A DNA stretch of 64,000 bases from Tanytarsus gracilentus. Taxonomy: Eukaryota > Arthropoda > Insecta > Diptera > Chironomidae. Under the pieces are notes generated by a model, which worked only from the letters and a program-made list of their open reading frames with translations, did no database searches and was not told the DNA's origin. A program made the position numbers and the translations under genes. Positions 13,505-25,690 of this stretch are shown here, piece after piece. Every line of letters begins with the position of its first letter. The first letter of the stretch is position 1. The stretch is taken from positions 2,254,501-2,318,500 of the forward strand of contig JAXRKN010000045.1 of the NCBI GenBank assembly GCA_038502055.1, read 5' to 3'.

Positions 13505-13521
13505 TTTATTTTATTTTTATT
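13505..13521 (-). terminator. Polyadenylation signals of enkurin
   Basis: On the minus strand, AATAAA occurs at 13521-13516 and again at 13510-13505, starting 27 bases after the enkurin stop codon (13550-13548). This gives a very short 3' UTR, plausible for a compact gene. Motif evidence only. Confidence 0.55.
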
Positions 13522-13547
13522 GCATTTTCAATTTTCTTGAATTGTCT

Positions 13548-14410
13548 TCAATGTCTCTTTTTATCATCCGGCACTATAAAAATTCGATTTGAGTTCGCAT
13601 TAAGCAAGCAAATGTCTTTTTCCAAGCTCTTCAAATTATTTTCCAATTTTGTCTTTCGAATCATCTTTGGAACGGAATCAATGAGAAGTGGCATTTTCTG
13701 ATATTCTTCCTGTAATTTTTGCCAATTGTGCTTGAGACCATCGAGAAGTTTTTGCTTTTCTTCTTGATCAATTACTCGAATTTTATTTCTTTCAGCTTCA
13801 TTTGCTGCTTCTTCCTCCTTCAACTTGAGCTCCTTCAATCGCTCGTTATTCTCCTTAAGGAGATTCAAATATTTTGGAACTTTTCCATATTTTGGCTTAT
13901 GAATATAAACCGGTGCTTTTTGCTCGAAACACTTTGGTCCCGGTGGATTGCGAATGAAAGCTGATTTGGCTCGATTTATGTTAATCAATTTGAAATTTTT
14001 GCAATCCAAATTTTGCATTGAAAGTGTTTTAGCAAGTTCATTATGTTTCGGCACTGGCGGTCGCTTTGAAGTGCAACGAGGGTGACTTGTTTTCGGTCGC
14101 TCATAGTGACGACAAATTCCGTCGTCTTTCCTTAGGTATTTTTGAGGTGTTATTGAGAGGGTTTCGTCGGGTAAACCAAATGTACGATGTTGCATGTGCA
14201 ATGCACTACGCAATTCCTTTACCGTGTTGCTGATGTCTTCCGAGAAACGCGATCGATACCTGATCAAGAATATTTTTTTGGGGTTTTTAATTTTTATTTA
14301 AAAATATAATTTTTTTACATTTTTGGCTTCTCCATGGTCACTTCCTTATCAAATCTCTGTTCGACTTTGTAAATGTTCTCATTGTGACTTTTAATTTTCA
14401 CAATCGACAT
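13548..14410 (-). CDS. ENKUR: Enkurin (ENKUR homologue), ciliary/flagellar axonemal protein; exons 14319-14410 and 13548-14259
   Basis: The predicted 267-residue protein is close to the roughly 256 of mammals. Exon 1 gives MSIVKIKSHNENIYKVEQRF and ends at AAAAT|GTAAAA. A 59-bp intron follows with acceptor TTGATCAG, so codon 31 (Met) is split. Residues 97-102 are proline-rich (RPPVPK), matching the SH3-binding stretch of mammalian enkurin. KNFKLININRAKSA corresponds to the KNFINTN region of the human protein. The enkurin domain spans about 146-259: KPKYGKVPKYL, a charged coiled-coil-like helix, a GLKHNW motif, then the diagnostic IDSVPKMIRKTKLENNLKSL. In other animals enkurin binds TRPC channels and calmodulin and is a microtubule inner protein of motile cilia and sperm; in an insect the expected site is testis or ciliated sensory neurons. 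The domain's usual C-terminal IQ-like region is present. Neighbours are intergenic and repeat DNA. Confidence 0.93.
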
Positions 14411-17400
14411 GTTCTAGAATTTTCCAATTTATTTACCGCTAACCGTAAAATAACGTCTAATTCACTAAGTAAAAATCTCTGTACTAACTTTCTGAGTTCT
14501 GGTTACTGCGAAAAAAGTTATATTTATTGTTCGAAGGTCATGGAAACCGGCCACCATAGAAATAAGTTTTCTTGCTACTAAGTTACGTGCGTGAGTGTTG
14601 ATATTTCATTAAAACTAACGCAACTAAGGAATTTTGTGATTTGTTTGCTTGGAAAAGTTTGAAGCCAAAAGGGTCGAAAAATTGCCAATAAATTTTTGAT
14701 GTAGGTTGAAAATGTAAGGCCATTGATATTAAAATTCTAGAAAATTCTTCTAGAAAAATATTCAATTCAATTCATAATGTAAAAAGCGGAAAAAATCATG
14801 CGTTTTCTCTCACTTTAAATCAATTGAAGTGGTTCAAATTGACAATAAATTTTTTAATAACTGCGCAAACAATTTTGCTCTTCAACTCTCTCCCTTGATG
14901 ACCCTGCTCGAATAATTATTGCGTAACAACTGTCACACAACTGAAGCACTCTCGCTCACTAACTAAATGCCATATTGAGTGCATTTATCCATCTGAAGAT
15001 TATTATCTCTTATAAAAACATTTTTCGAGAGGGAAATGCAAACGTTGAATTTCATGCCAACGGTTGTGAATGCAAATTCCACACTCGATTCAATAATTCT
15101 TTTCGAGTGGATTATGTGTGAGTAAAAATTTCTGCATCGCTTCATAAAATTTTACAATAACATTCCAGCATCGGGATACAGAGTGAATTCCATCCGATCG
15201 AAATCTAATTGAAGCGCTCAGAAATTAAAAATTTTCTTTTAGCCACCTAAAACAACAAAAATTAATTTTCATTTTCGTTACGGCAAATTAAAATATTACG
15301 TTGGCTGAAGGTCGAGGGGAAGTGATTAAAATATTCTGTTAAAATAAAATTGTACAAAAAAATTATTCATTTATGACTTAAGGGTGATTTTTGGGTAGCT
15401 TTTAAATTTTGTAACTCTATAAAAAAATCAAAAAGTCTGATGCAAGAACATGTTAAATCATGTGAAGCTCGTCCCGACTCTTAAATTCTCATTTAACAAT
15501 GGTGAAAGTCCAACCGTGCGTGAAAACATCTTTCTTCAACATAATTCACCTTTCACAATTCATTTCCACTTGAAAAGGACGTGAAGAGAAAATATTTCTA
15601 AACGGTAGCTATGAAAGGTCTTCAACATCATTCATATCGGATATTGAAAGTCTTGTTGAAATTTCTCTATATGACCGGAGATGATCTATTACCTCACTAA
15701 ATGGCTTCTTTTGCTGTACTTTAGTGTAATTACCGTCTCTGCCTTTCTCCCTTTTTTCGCTCGATTGGAGAGGGATGAAATAATGTTTTTCAGAAGTTTT
15801 ATCGAGAAATCAGTGAAGGTGGAATGAGAAATTTGTTAAAAATGTTTTTCAGAAGTTTTATCGAGAAATCAGTGAAGGTGGAATGAGAAATTTGTTGGAT
15901 GATTTTTTGAGTGATAGGTTGATAAACACAGTGAATCTCATTTCTCGATAATAATTTTTTTTGCAATTTTCATGAATTAAATTTAAGAAGCAAAATTGCT
16001 AATATTTTCAAAAAAATTGAATATGTTCAAAATTTTAGAGACATTTCACTGTACACCTTAAAAAATTCTGCATCAACATCATTTTCAGTTTAATTTCAGA
16101 AGCAAAGCCTAAATTGTGCAAAATAACCTTTTTCCAAGTCAAAATTCCTACCTGACTCTATCTCAAACATTACCATCAAAATCTCCCTGGAAAGGTCCAA
16201 ATTTTCTCTCATAACCAAAAAATAATTTAACAACAATGTTGTTGGTAGTAATTACCGTTTCATGATCCTGCTTTGCAAAATAAATAGCCTTACAATTGAG
16301 AGCGAAAAGAAGAGCATAAAAATCAACATAGTCGGTCTTGAAAAAGCACCCTCAAGCGTTTGCTCTTAAAGAAATTTGTTCGCTGTGTTCTAAACGATGG
16401 TTATTTGATTTTATTGCGCAAATTTTTGCCATCGGATATTTTTTGAGACAAACTCAGGAAATTCCATTGATTGTGAAAAGATTTTTTCGGAGAATTTTCT
16501 CGATGAAATTAAATTCGTCATGAAATAAAATCTGGTGCAGTTCGAAAAATTATTTTAGATAAAATTTAATATTTTGTCAAATCGGTTGTCAAAAAATTCT
16601 TTTTGAATTATTTTTAACTTTTTAATTTTTTATATATATCTTGCCTTGATCATATTTCGGTTTTGATTGGAATTGCTAACTCAATTTGTTAGAGTTGAAA
16701 TGAATTCACAATAATTTTGATACACAAGCCGATGGTAATGTGCGTCATACATGGCCATCAATTCTCGATCAATTTTTATACTGAGTGTTCAAGCAAAAAC
16801 AACTTTAGGAATTTTTGAATGTTTGAATTGTTTTGGAAAATTTAAAATGTTCAAATTTTTGCCATTTAAATTTAAAAAACAAAATATTTCTGAAATTTTT
16901 GGTCTAAAATTTCCATCCCTAGAGCACGTGTATTACTGAACTGAAACAAATAAATTTTTGTACCTCCACGTTTTCTATGAATGAAGAAATTTCATGCATA
17001 TTTTTCAAGAAACGAAAAATGTTTTCGACAGTACAATTTTCCTAAAAGAAATTTATAGCAAATTCTTCATAAATTTAATTCAATGTAAAAAGGTTTGAGT
17101 TCATTTTTCGCAATAATGTTAAGGTCGATATCAAATTGATTGCATTCATAAATCATAAGGTTATTTTGATAAATTCAAATTTGATTACTCTGAAGGATGA
17201 TAGCAAAATTTGTTGATCAATTTTGATTTTATTCAAGAATTTTTTACAAATAAATTTAAGAATTTGATGATTTATGAACAGTGACCTAATTTGATTGATT
17301 TATTAAATTTAGATTAAATTTGCATGTTTTTTGCTGGAAATAAGGATTTTAAATTTTTTTTAAGATATTTGTTAAAGTTTAAAAAATTTTGCAAGAGAAA

Positions 17401-19596
17401 ATTTTAAATAAATTTTTGTAAAATTCACAAAATAATTCCATTGATGAATTATAAATAAATTTTTACCTTCGGTGAAAACTTCACCCACAAATAAAATCTG
17501 TCAAGTACGAAACCCAAATTTAAAAAAATTTCGTTCCCTTTTAACGTCATCAAAAATTTACCATAAAATGTTCTAAAAATAATTTTTAATCTCCACAAAA
17601 AAACAGTGAAAAACAAAACATTTTCATGCACTCGATTTTGCCACTCGACTATTCAACATTATATAAAAGCAACAATTCGCATAAAAATTTGCAACACAAT
17701 CTGTGAAATGCTTTTGTTGTTGAACTTTTTTTTGTGTAGTTCGAGTTCAATTTTTCTCGGAACGTCGAGAGACACTTCTCGTCTGGAGTGTAAAACAAAA
17801 AACTCAAACAATAAGATATCGATAAATTTATATAGCTGTATGACATTCACGAGAAAAAAAATTTGTGAAATATGATAACCAAATTCCGAAGGGACAATTC
17901 TCGAAGAATTTTTTTTCTTATTTCAGGATTGAGTTTCTTGGCGTTTGAATGAATAAAATTTAAATAAATTTTCTCAACGATGATATTTTTGGAGCATGTT
18001 GAGTGGAAGAAATTCATTCACAAAAAAATTCAGAATTTGATTTCAGACATTTGTGATTTGATAAAGGACTTTTATTAGTGTCCTTAAATTTATTTAAATT
18101 TTTAAAATGTTGGTGAAATTTTTTTGCTGCTTTAAAACGAATTTAGTGAATTTAAGCATACGTATGCTTTACAAACTCAATTTACCATCACTTTTTCTCC
18201 ATTTCACACTGTCATTCTACACAAAATTCTCCACGTATTAAAACATAAAAAAATTGTTACCCCCTCGAGGATTTGCACCCATTAAGATATTCAAGCAAGT
18301 AAATCTCTTTTCAAGGTGCATCAAAGTGTAGAATGAGTTATTGTGTGACCTTAATGCAATCATCAATCTCACAATGTGTTTTATTGTTTTTTCATCTATG
18401 CACATAAAAAAAGAGAAATAAGTGAAGTTGAGTGAGCTCAAGTGTCACACATTGAAGTGACATTGTTTCACATGCAAAAAAGGATTGAATGAAAATGTAG
18501 CAATTTCTTTATTGATCTCAAAGTGAGTGCACTAAGTGGCGCTATTAGGAGAGGCTTTTGTGCTAAAATAAATTTTTCAAAGCGTCATAAAACAATGAGG
18601 CAACATACGAGCAGTGAGGGGTTGTTGATTGTAATCATCTTTGAGGTGACTGCCAGCCGTGCATTATTATCGCTTTATATTTTTTGCGGTAGACGAGTGG
18701 TTGAGAGTACATTAAGTGATTACAAACACACACACAATTAAACTCATAAATGGCACTACAATGTATGCAGCTCACAGGACACACACCAGGGTGGAAACTT
18801 CACCGCATATATGCAACAATGTACCATTTTTCGTTCAACTCACTCGAACGTGAATTATGAGTTACATGCTCTTTCATCCCATAATCTTCTTTCAGTGAAA
18901 AATATTGAAATAATAAAGTACCAAAGCACTCAACTTGCATGACACAAAAAATTCATTTTCTCACGCGGATTTTGTCAGCAACATGATAATGCTTGCTGGT
19001 GATGTTGTGTAAGAATGATTTTTTTGGCGGATGACTATCATGATTTTTACAAAATATTTATTTTCAAAGTAACATTTAAAAATTATTATTTTTGACACGA
19101 TTAAGGCATACCCACTCATTCTTAGGAACAAACATATTTTTATTTTCAACCAAATAAATGTGGAATTTTTTATTGTTTGAAGAAAAACAAATCCCACATT
19201 TTTTATCCTAAATTTGATGTTTGCCGTAATTTTTTTCTTCAAGCAATAACTATGACAATAATAATGTATTCCGTCAGCATAATCAAATAAAAAAAGGAAA
19301 GAAGAAAAAAGTTATTACATTAAAAGAAATATGACACAAATTTTATTTCTATTCTTCTTATTTTTTTAGCTTGATCATCGAAAAATTTATGAGAGTAGGA
19401 AAGCTATCTGTTGATTGAGGAAGAATTCAATGTTCAAGAATTTTTTATGAATAAGATTTTTCTTGTTTGAAGACAAAAACTTTCCTTAAATGTTTCTTTT
19501 GTTCAAAAAATTCAAAACACTCTCAAATAAAAAATCTTGTAAGTGGGTCATTCTTAACATTTCCCTGCGGTAGCTAACAGAGTGACAAATTTTTAG
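14411..19596. other. Intergenic, upstream of enkurin; no gene recognised
   Basis: AT-rich, with short spurious frames on both strands. GGAAAC at 14542-14547 matches one half of an RFX/X-box, about 130 bases upstream of the enkurin ATG. A 56-bp tandem duplication lies at 15782-15896. Nothing else supportable. Confidence 0.55.
15782..15896. repeat. Tandem duplication, two copies of 56 bp at 59-bp spacing
   Basis: Bases 15782-15837 and 15841-15896 are identical, from AATGTTTTTCAGAAGTTTTA through GGAATGAGAAATTTGTT, separated by AAA. Perfect identity indicates a very recent duplication or an assembly artefact. Confidence 0.95.
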
Positions 19597-19755
19597 ATGA
19601 GTGTCAATTTTTCACACACCGCATCTCAAAGTGTAACCAAGAAGAATGTTGAGATTATCAACGAGACCTCCTGGAGGTGTGAAACACTCGATATAAGAAA
19701 TGAAAAATTACAGATTCAATTGGTGTGCTTCAGAGCTGAACATGCTACATTTTAA
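19597..19755 (+). CDS. Short open frame, 52 residues, unknown
   Basis: ATG at 19597 opens a frame reading MSVNFSHTASQSVTKKNVEI and ending EHATF before TAA. Its composition is balanced (Asn, Glu, Thr, Trp, two Cys) rather than the Phe/Lys/Ile bias of chance frames here. No family is recognised. It lies 152 bases upstream of the 130-codon frame on the same strand and could be its first exon: GAG|GTGTGA near 19676 is a weak donor inside the frame. No signal peptide or membrane segment is visible. It could equally be chance. Confidence 0.3.
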   Translation: MSVNFSHTASQSVTKKNVEIINETSWRCETLDIRNEKLQIQLVCFRAEHATF

Positions 19756-19907
19756 GTGTCATAAAAATTTGATAAAAAGAGGTAAAAAGAAGAAAATGTC
19801 TGAAGATTGAAAAGGGACGGAAGTGAAGTAGCTTGCGGAAGATTTTGAAAAGGTCGAGAGGACAGAGCTGTGATAAAAAAATCTCAATTTGACAATTTAA
19901 TTTAAAT

Positions 19908-20300
19908 TTGAAGATTTGGAAATTTTGCAAGAATTATTCAACAATTTTATGGACAGAAGAAATTCCAATTACCATTCTCGATCAAAAACAGCATGGAATA
20001 AAACCTAAAACAATTTTCTTGATAGATGACATTAACGAAGTGTTTTATTTTGTACATCAAGAAAATCGTTTCCACATGGAGTTATTCTCATATAGACTAG
20101 GTAAGCACTTTGAATCATCCGAAGGTAAACCGGCATCTCATGGTCACTTAACTGGAATTAGATTGAAATTAAAATGGAAAAAGAGAAGACTTGAAACGTT
20201 TAATCAAAAAGGAAAAGGTGATAAGTTAATTAAATTGAATGATATTGACTCACCAAGGGTTGATAATTTTTTGAAATCGAAAAGTTTTGAGATTAAATAA
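19908..20300 (+). CDS. Open frame, about 130 residues, unknown conserved-looking protein or terminal exon
   Basis: The frame opens at TTG 19908 without an ATG, so it is more likely a downstream exon than a complete gene; candidate acceptors are TTTTGCAAG (about 19929) and ATGGACAG (about 19955). The protein has mixed hydrophobic and charged blocks (KPKTIFLIDDINEVFYFVHQ, then a basic stretch LKLKWKKRRLETF) and ends KSKSFEIK. It looks coding by composition, but I do not recognise a domain, signal peptide or transmembrane helix. A strong donor-like CTAG|GTAAGC at 20100/20101 lies within the frame, so the end could be spliced instead of read through. No canonical AATAAA follows within 40 bases. 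It may belong with the 52-codon frame just upstream. Confidence 0.45.
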   Translation: MKIWKFCKNYSTILWTEEIPITILDQKQHGIKPKTIFLIDDINEVFYFVHQENRFHMELFSYRLGKHFESSEGKPASHGHLTGIRLKLKWKKRRLETFNQKGKGDKLIKLNDIDSPRVDNFLKSKSFEIK

Positions 20301-23300
20301 TTTATTTAAAATTTGATGAACAATTTTATTTTTTTTTTAAATTAAAATTATCAACTCTTGAATTTAATTTCAACTTTTGAAATTAAATCAGGTCGGGTTT
20401 CAATTAACCTCGAATGACTTCTAATGACATTTTGAGTGTTAAACTCAAAGGAACAGACGAAAATTCAATCTCGAATAGCATCAGAAAATTATTTGCGAAA
20501 AAGTAAGAAGTGAATTTAAGGACAAACATTTAATGACGACTTTATTCATTTACGCACTAAATACACATAACCAAGTGGACACGAAAATAAAAAGTGACAG
20601 ATTACTCTCGACCAAAATAAACAACCTCTCCGAATCTCGTGCCATTTCCAGCTTTTATTTTTACCTTTTTTTGGTCATTTGAACATCTGAGAGGAAATTT
20701 TGTGTGTTTTTTCAAGGAAGGCAAAAAAACTTCACTTACGGTTATGTAAATAAATACTCGAGATCATTTTATCACAATTTAATTCGTCTGCAGAGTTTTT
20801 ATGAACTGTCGACCCCAAAATACCTTTTTTAACTTCATGAAATTGTATTTTGGAGACATTCCAAGAAAAGGACAATGGAAAAATGAATTTTTTTGTGCTC
20901 TTTGTTGACTTAAATAAAATGCAGAAGTCAATAAATGGTCACATACAAAAGTGATTGTTTGATTATATTTTGACAACTGTCAAATTAGGAATCTTTTGTG
21001 AATATGAAAGGTAACAGCCCAAAATATTTTGAAAGATTCTTCTATAATTTGTGGGTTTTGGTTCATTTAAAGCTAAAAAATAAATTCAAAATTCTTCAAA
21101 ATAAAACAATCTCACATTGAATAGATTAAAGCTTATTTGCACTCAATTCACGTATCAAATTTAGTCGATAAGGAAAATTTACTTTCCAAAAATGTGCTGA
21201 TGTGTGCTTTTTCTTCCAGCACGTGACAAATCGGATGTGAAAAAAACTAGAAACGAACAATAAATTGAGATTTGGAATGTAAATTCCAAGTGAAAAGTGA
21301 TTCTCACTATTTTGATTGTATTTTGTGGTAACCCACGTACGAACTCAAAACACTATGAAACCGTAAACCATACATTAACATGATCAAAAGCAATTATTTT
21401 TTAAATTAAATAAAATTTAACTAGAAAAATTTAAAACTTTAACGGAAGCTATTCACTTTGTCCACATGTGGGGAGTAAAATTATTTTGGGAATTTATTAA
21501 CTATCCATTACATGCAACATACTCAATTGCACTGGAAACATTAAATTTTCATCAGGATTGTGGCTTCTGGAAATAAATTTTTCAACCTACACAGATGAAC
21601 TATATGAAACTGATATTTTCGCATTTCATATGAGAAACAATGTCTGTAAACTAATTTGCAGATTTAATTTCATACTCTCAACTTCAAATGAACAAGTTTC
21701 CGGTAGAACTTGCATGGTAACTGACGGTTGTTGTGCGATACTCGAAGAGCTCCCCACACAGATTCTATAATTGAGATCGTTCCAAGGATTTCTGAGTAAG
21801 TTATTCTCTATTACCACTCGTGTTAAAATGTTTATTAATTTATTTTAAAGCATCAGAATTCATTTTTGTTATTTTTAATTTTAAATTAAAATTTTCAGCT
21901 ACAAAAACATTATCATGTTCAAAATTACTCACAAACAAATTAAAATTTTTATGATTTTCAGAATAAATTTTCAGCCAAATTGAATTAAATCCACCTACAT
22001 GAAAATAAAAATATCTGTAGGTAGTTAAAATTTACCCAAAATTATTAAATTAAAAAATGCTTTTAATGAAATTACGATCAAAAAATTCCATCTACATAAT
22101 TTATTTATTAAATTTTTTTACATATTTTCATCATCGAGTTTTGAAGGTTAAATTTTTATTTCCATCGCATAATTTTTTTAATTACATTTAGTGAGGTTGA
22201 CTCTTCTTTTAATTTGATTTAAAAGTTGACAAATCGATGCATCGCAGACTGAAAAAACCATTCGACTTCTGCAAAAAGTAATTTGTCAAAATTTCCATCC
22301 CTCTTCTTCACCATGATTGTTCAACTCTGGCTATTCAGCTTTTTGCCATTCACAACTCAACTCCCCAATGCACACAATGGACTAAATAGTTGAAAATTGA
22401 TGAGGATTAAAATCCATTTTTTGATCCCTTTTAACTAGAAACAGTTCATCTTTCACTCGTCAATCGTTTTTGTGTACGAAAAAGTAAATTTCGCATTGCA
22501 ATGCGTTCACCAATACACATGAGCATGCTTGGCGAAAGTAAGTTGTGCAGGATGATCACGTGAATGGGAGAAAAGAGAAAAGTTATGAAGTTAAACGAAT
22601 GGGAATGTTTAGAAAAGTTTTAATATTTTTTAAATTCTAAATTTAAAATTTTTTCTTGCAAAATTGTTCAAAAAAAGACTAAAAATTTCCAAATTTTTCT
22701 GACCACACCCTCCCAGCATGATCATCCATTTCTCATCCAAACAAAGGAAGGTAATAATTTGAACCAGTTTTTATGAGTATAAACATCATCATTATTCAGT
22801 CCTTGCCGTATGGAACAAGCACAAATCTCTTCAAACAAGAATTTGCTCATCATTTGGGATTAACAAAAAAGAAAAAGTCCCAAAATACTTTACCTGACTT
22901 TCGAAGGCAATTGATTGATTTTTTTGCGAAACTTTTTTTTGGAGAAATTTCTCAATTAAATATTTAATATTTGTCGACTTCCAAATCAGAAGTTGTGATT
23001 GAGTTTTCTTTGTGGGTTCAGTTGAATTTTGCAGGCTATAAAAGATTAATATTTAATTTGAATATGAGAGAAATTGCGTGACATTATTCAGAATGAAAGA
23101 GAAATCAAGTTCCAAGTTTACATAAAAAAATGTTTTGAGGGGACGTAAAGACGGTTCAGAATTTTTATAATTTTTATTTTTAGTTTAAAATTTTGTTTTA
23201 AATATTAATTTAATTTAATTTTTTCTCATCAAACCCTCACATTAATAGACATCATATCCCACATACCAATCCACAGCTTACAAAGAACGACAAATCATGA

Positions 23301-24281
23301 CCGGAGGTTTTTTCAAAATCAATTCATAAGTCACAGAACGCACATTTTTATGTGCCTAACTCAATTTTCGCTCCAAATGCTTCGAATGAGTCTGAAGATG
23401 TATTTTACTGCAATATTTCATCTTAAAGATACGGATAATCCTCAATCTTCCAAGGATATAGCTCGCAGAATGTGGGAACATGTCTTTAAAGGAAAAATGT
23501 TGTGACTAAGAACTTTCACTTACTGCTGATCCCATGAACAATGGAAATGTGCATCTTGTTGAACCTCACACAAATATCCTTGCATACAAAGTCATTCAAG
23601 AAAGGCAAAAAAGCAATTAGGAAAAAATTAGTTCGAAGATGAGAAAAGAAGAAAAAATTGGCAAAAAAAGATTTTTGAACTAATTTCATGGTAATTTTAC
23701 TTTTTAGCTTTATCCGGTCCAATTTTATGGATTTTTCTAATCTTTCGGTAAAATGATAAACGTTATTAAGTTAAATGAGGAGTGCTTTTAGGATTTTGCT
23801 TTTGATGAGTTAATTGAAAGTGATTTAAAATTATTTTTGAAAAATATAACAAAACCCTTCAATTCACTTCGCATCTGAACTCTGAAAAATAATTGCAAAA
23901 AGTTTTTATAAATTTTCATCATCATAAAAAATAGTTTTTATTGCTTAACATTACATTAGTTTTGATAGTTACAAATAATTGCTATGCTTATTGTCATCTC
24001 TTATAATAATTTTCATCTCTAATTAAGCTCAATTTTAATAAAATTTAATTTCATTAATTTTCATATTAAAGTTCTCGAAACTAATCACAGATTGATCAAT
24101 GATTGAGTTAAAATTAATTTTTTCATTGGTCTGTTGCCATAAATTTGTGTCAATGTACATTTTTTTGGTATTTACAGATTCATTCTTTGATGATATTTTA
24201 AAATTCGTTCAAATTCAACGTTTACAAAATTTTAACGATTAAATTTGAATCTTAAGTTCTCGAAATCTAAATTTAAATTGA
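20301..24281. other. Intergenic, no gene recognised
   Basis: AT-rich DNA with only short low-complexity frames on both strands. No repeats with clear boundaries, no RNA gene and no convincing exon were seen. Confidence 0.6.
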
Positions 24282-24595
24282 TAAAATGCGGAAAACTTGC
24301 GTTTCCTGGGCCGTCTTTTTTCATCTTTTTTTGATATTCTTGTAGATTAGGGCTCCCTGAGTCGAATCTGAAAAAAATTGGCGCTGACCCTCCTGGACCC
24401 CCCTACGACCCTCCAAAGTTTTGATTTTTTCTCTTTGTTTATACACCAAAAAAGCCTACAATCTTAAGGGAAAGGTGGGAATTTGGGGTTCTCGGGTGGG
24501 GAGGGTTACTTAGCACACTTTAATTCAAGGGGTGCGCAACAAGGGGTGCGCAACAAAGGGTAAAAACAAAAACTTTTTTAACTTTACACCTTAAT

Positions 24596-24673
24596 ATGTG
24601 GGTTAACCGATTTTTACGAAGCACAAATAAATTTATGTGGGTTAACCGATTTATACGAAACACAAATAATTGT
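24596..24673. repeat. 39-bp tandem repeat around GTGGGTTAACCGATTT
   Basis: Two full copies (24596-24634 and 24635-24673) plus a decayed third reading TGTGTTAAGCGATATT. Inverted relatives lie in the right half of the same transposon (25531-25690), so this array is part of the element's internal symmetry. Confidence 0.85.
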
Positions 24674-24738
24674 ATGTGTGTTAAGCGATATTTTTTGTTT
24701 TAATTGAACTTTGAAAAATATTTTTTTGTCCATTTTAA

Positions 24739-24960
24739 GTTCAAGGGGGCTTGCCCTTTGGATATTTTTGGTTCAAGGGGCTTTGCTCTTTGGATATTTT
24801 TTGGTTCAAGGGGCTTTGCCCTTTGGATATTTTTTGGTTCAAGGGGCTTTGCCCTTTGGATATTTTTTGGTTCAAGGGGCTTTGCCCTTTGGATATTTTG
24901 AGGTTAAAGGGGCTTCGCCCTTTAGTAAACTTGCAGTATAAGGGGCTACGCCCTTTAATA
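24739..24960. repeat. 33-bp tandem repeat, about 7 copies, each with an AAGGGGC...GCCCTT hairpin
   Basis: Units start near 24739, 24771, 24804, 24837, 24870, 24903 and 24936. The core is GTTCAAGGGGCTTTGCCCTT followed by a T-rich spacer. The three middle copies are identical and the outer copies are diverged. Because 33 is a multiple of 3, open frames with 11-residue repeats appear in several frames on both strands; these are by-products and not evidence of a gene. Each unit can fold into a small hairpin (AAGGGGC with GCCCTT). Confidence 0.95.
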
Positions 24961-25299
24961 AAAATCCAGAATATTTTATTATTTTTCATGGAAAAAGTTT
25001 ACTTTTTGAATCATATAACGTATTGTTTTTTGAAAACCTGTACATATGTGAGAAATTACTTTTGAGCCATTCTAGATCTAAATTTTTATATTTTAACTTA
25101 ATTTAAAATAATCAACCATTCTTTTATGTTTCTATTGTAAAACTTTGCAAACTCAAAAATTTATCAGAATTATTGTAAATGGATGTGCTGAAAAATATTT
25201 TTTGTAAATTTTATGATAATTTTTTATTGGGTGATTTTAAAATGAAAAAAAAAAAGATTTTTTCAAGGAAATATTTTGAGGTTATTTTTAAGAAAGAAA

Positions 25300-25470
25300 A
25301 TTTTTGGAAAATTATTATATAAAAGGAAAATTTTTTAGGATATTTTTGTGTAAGGAAAATTTTTGAGGAAATTATTTTGTAAAAGGAAAACTGTTTTATA
25401 ATATTTTTGTAGAAGGAAAATTTTTGAGGAAATTATTTTGTAAAAAACTATTGGTTTGGGGAAATTTTTT
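25300..25470. repeat. Degenerate tandem repeat around AAGGAAAATTTTTGAGGAAA
   Basis: Four or more imperfect copies of a purine-rich unit (AAAAGGAAAATTTTT... GAGGAAATTATTTTGTAAA) lie in the right interior of the long-TIR transposon. Spacing is variable at about 30-60 bases. Confidence 0.7.
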
Positions 25471-25530
25471 TAGTAAAAGGAAAAATTTTGTTAAATTTTT
25501 TAAAAATAAAAAAATAAGAAGAGTATTTTT

Positions 25531-25690
25531 GTGTTTTGTAAAAATCGGTTAACCTATAATATAAGTTTGTGTTTTACATAAATCGGTTAACCCACGTGTT
25601 TATCAACTTTGTGTTTTGTAAAAATCGGTTAACTCACATTTTAATATGAGTGTTTTGTAATAATCGGTTAACCCACAAATTAAGATGGAA
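25531..25690. repeat. About 39-bp repeat around GTGTTTTGTAAAAATCGGTTAACC, four copies
   Basis: Four copies of a unit containing TCGGTTAAC(C/T), inverted relative to the array at 24596-24673. Together the two arrays make the sub-terminal halves of the transposon mutually complementary. Confidence 0.85.

Noticed and set aside
13719..13964. 81-codon plus-strand frame
   Set aside because: Antisense shadow of the enkurin exon, Phe/Leu-rich because the sense strand is Lys/Glu-rich.
18238..18300. Possible minus-strand tRNA (GGTGCAAATCC-like word)
   Set aside because: Only a loose T-arm resemblance; no acceptor stem or anticodon arm.
24704..25065. Open frames on both strands with 11-residue repeats
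   Set aside because: They arise because the minisatellite unit is 33 bp; frames are open on both strands at once and lie inside a non-coding transposon.
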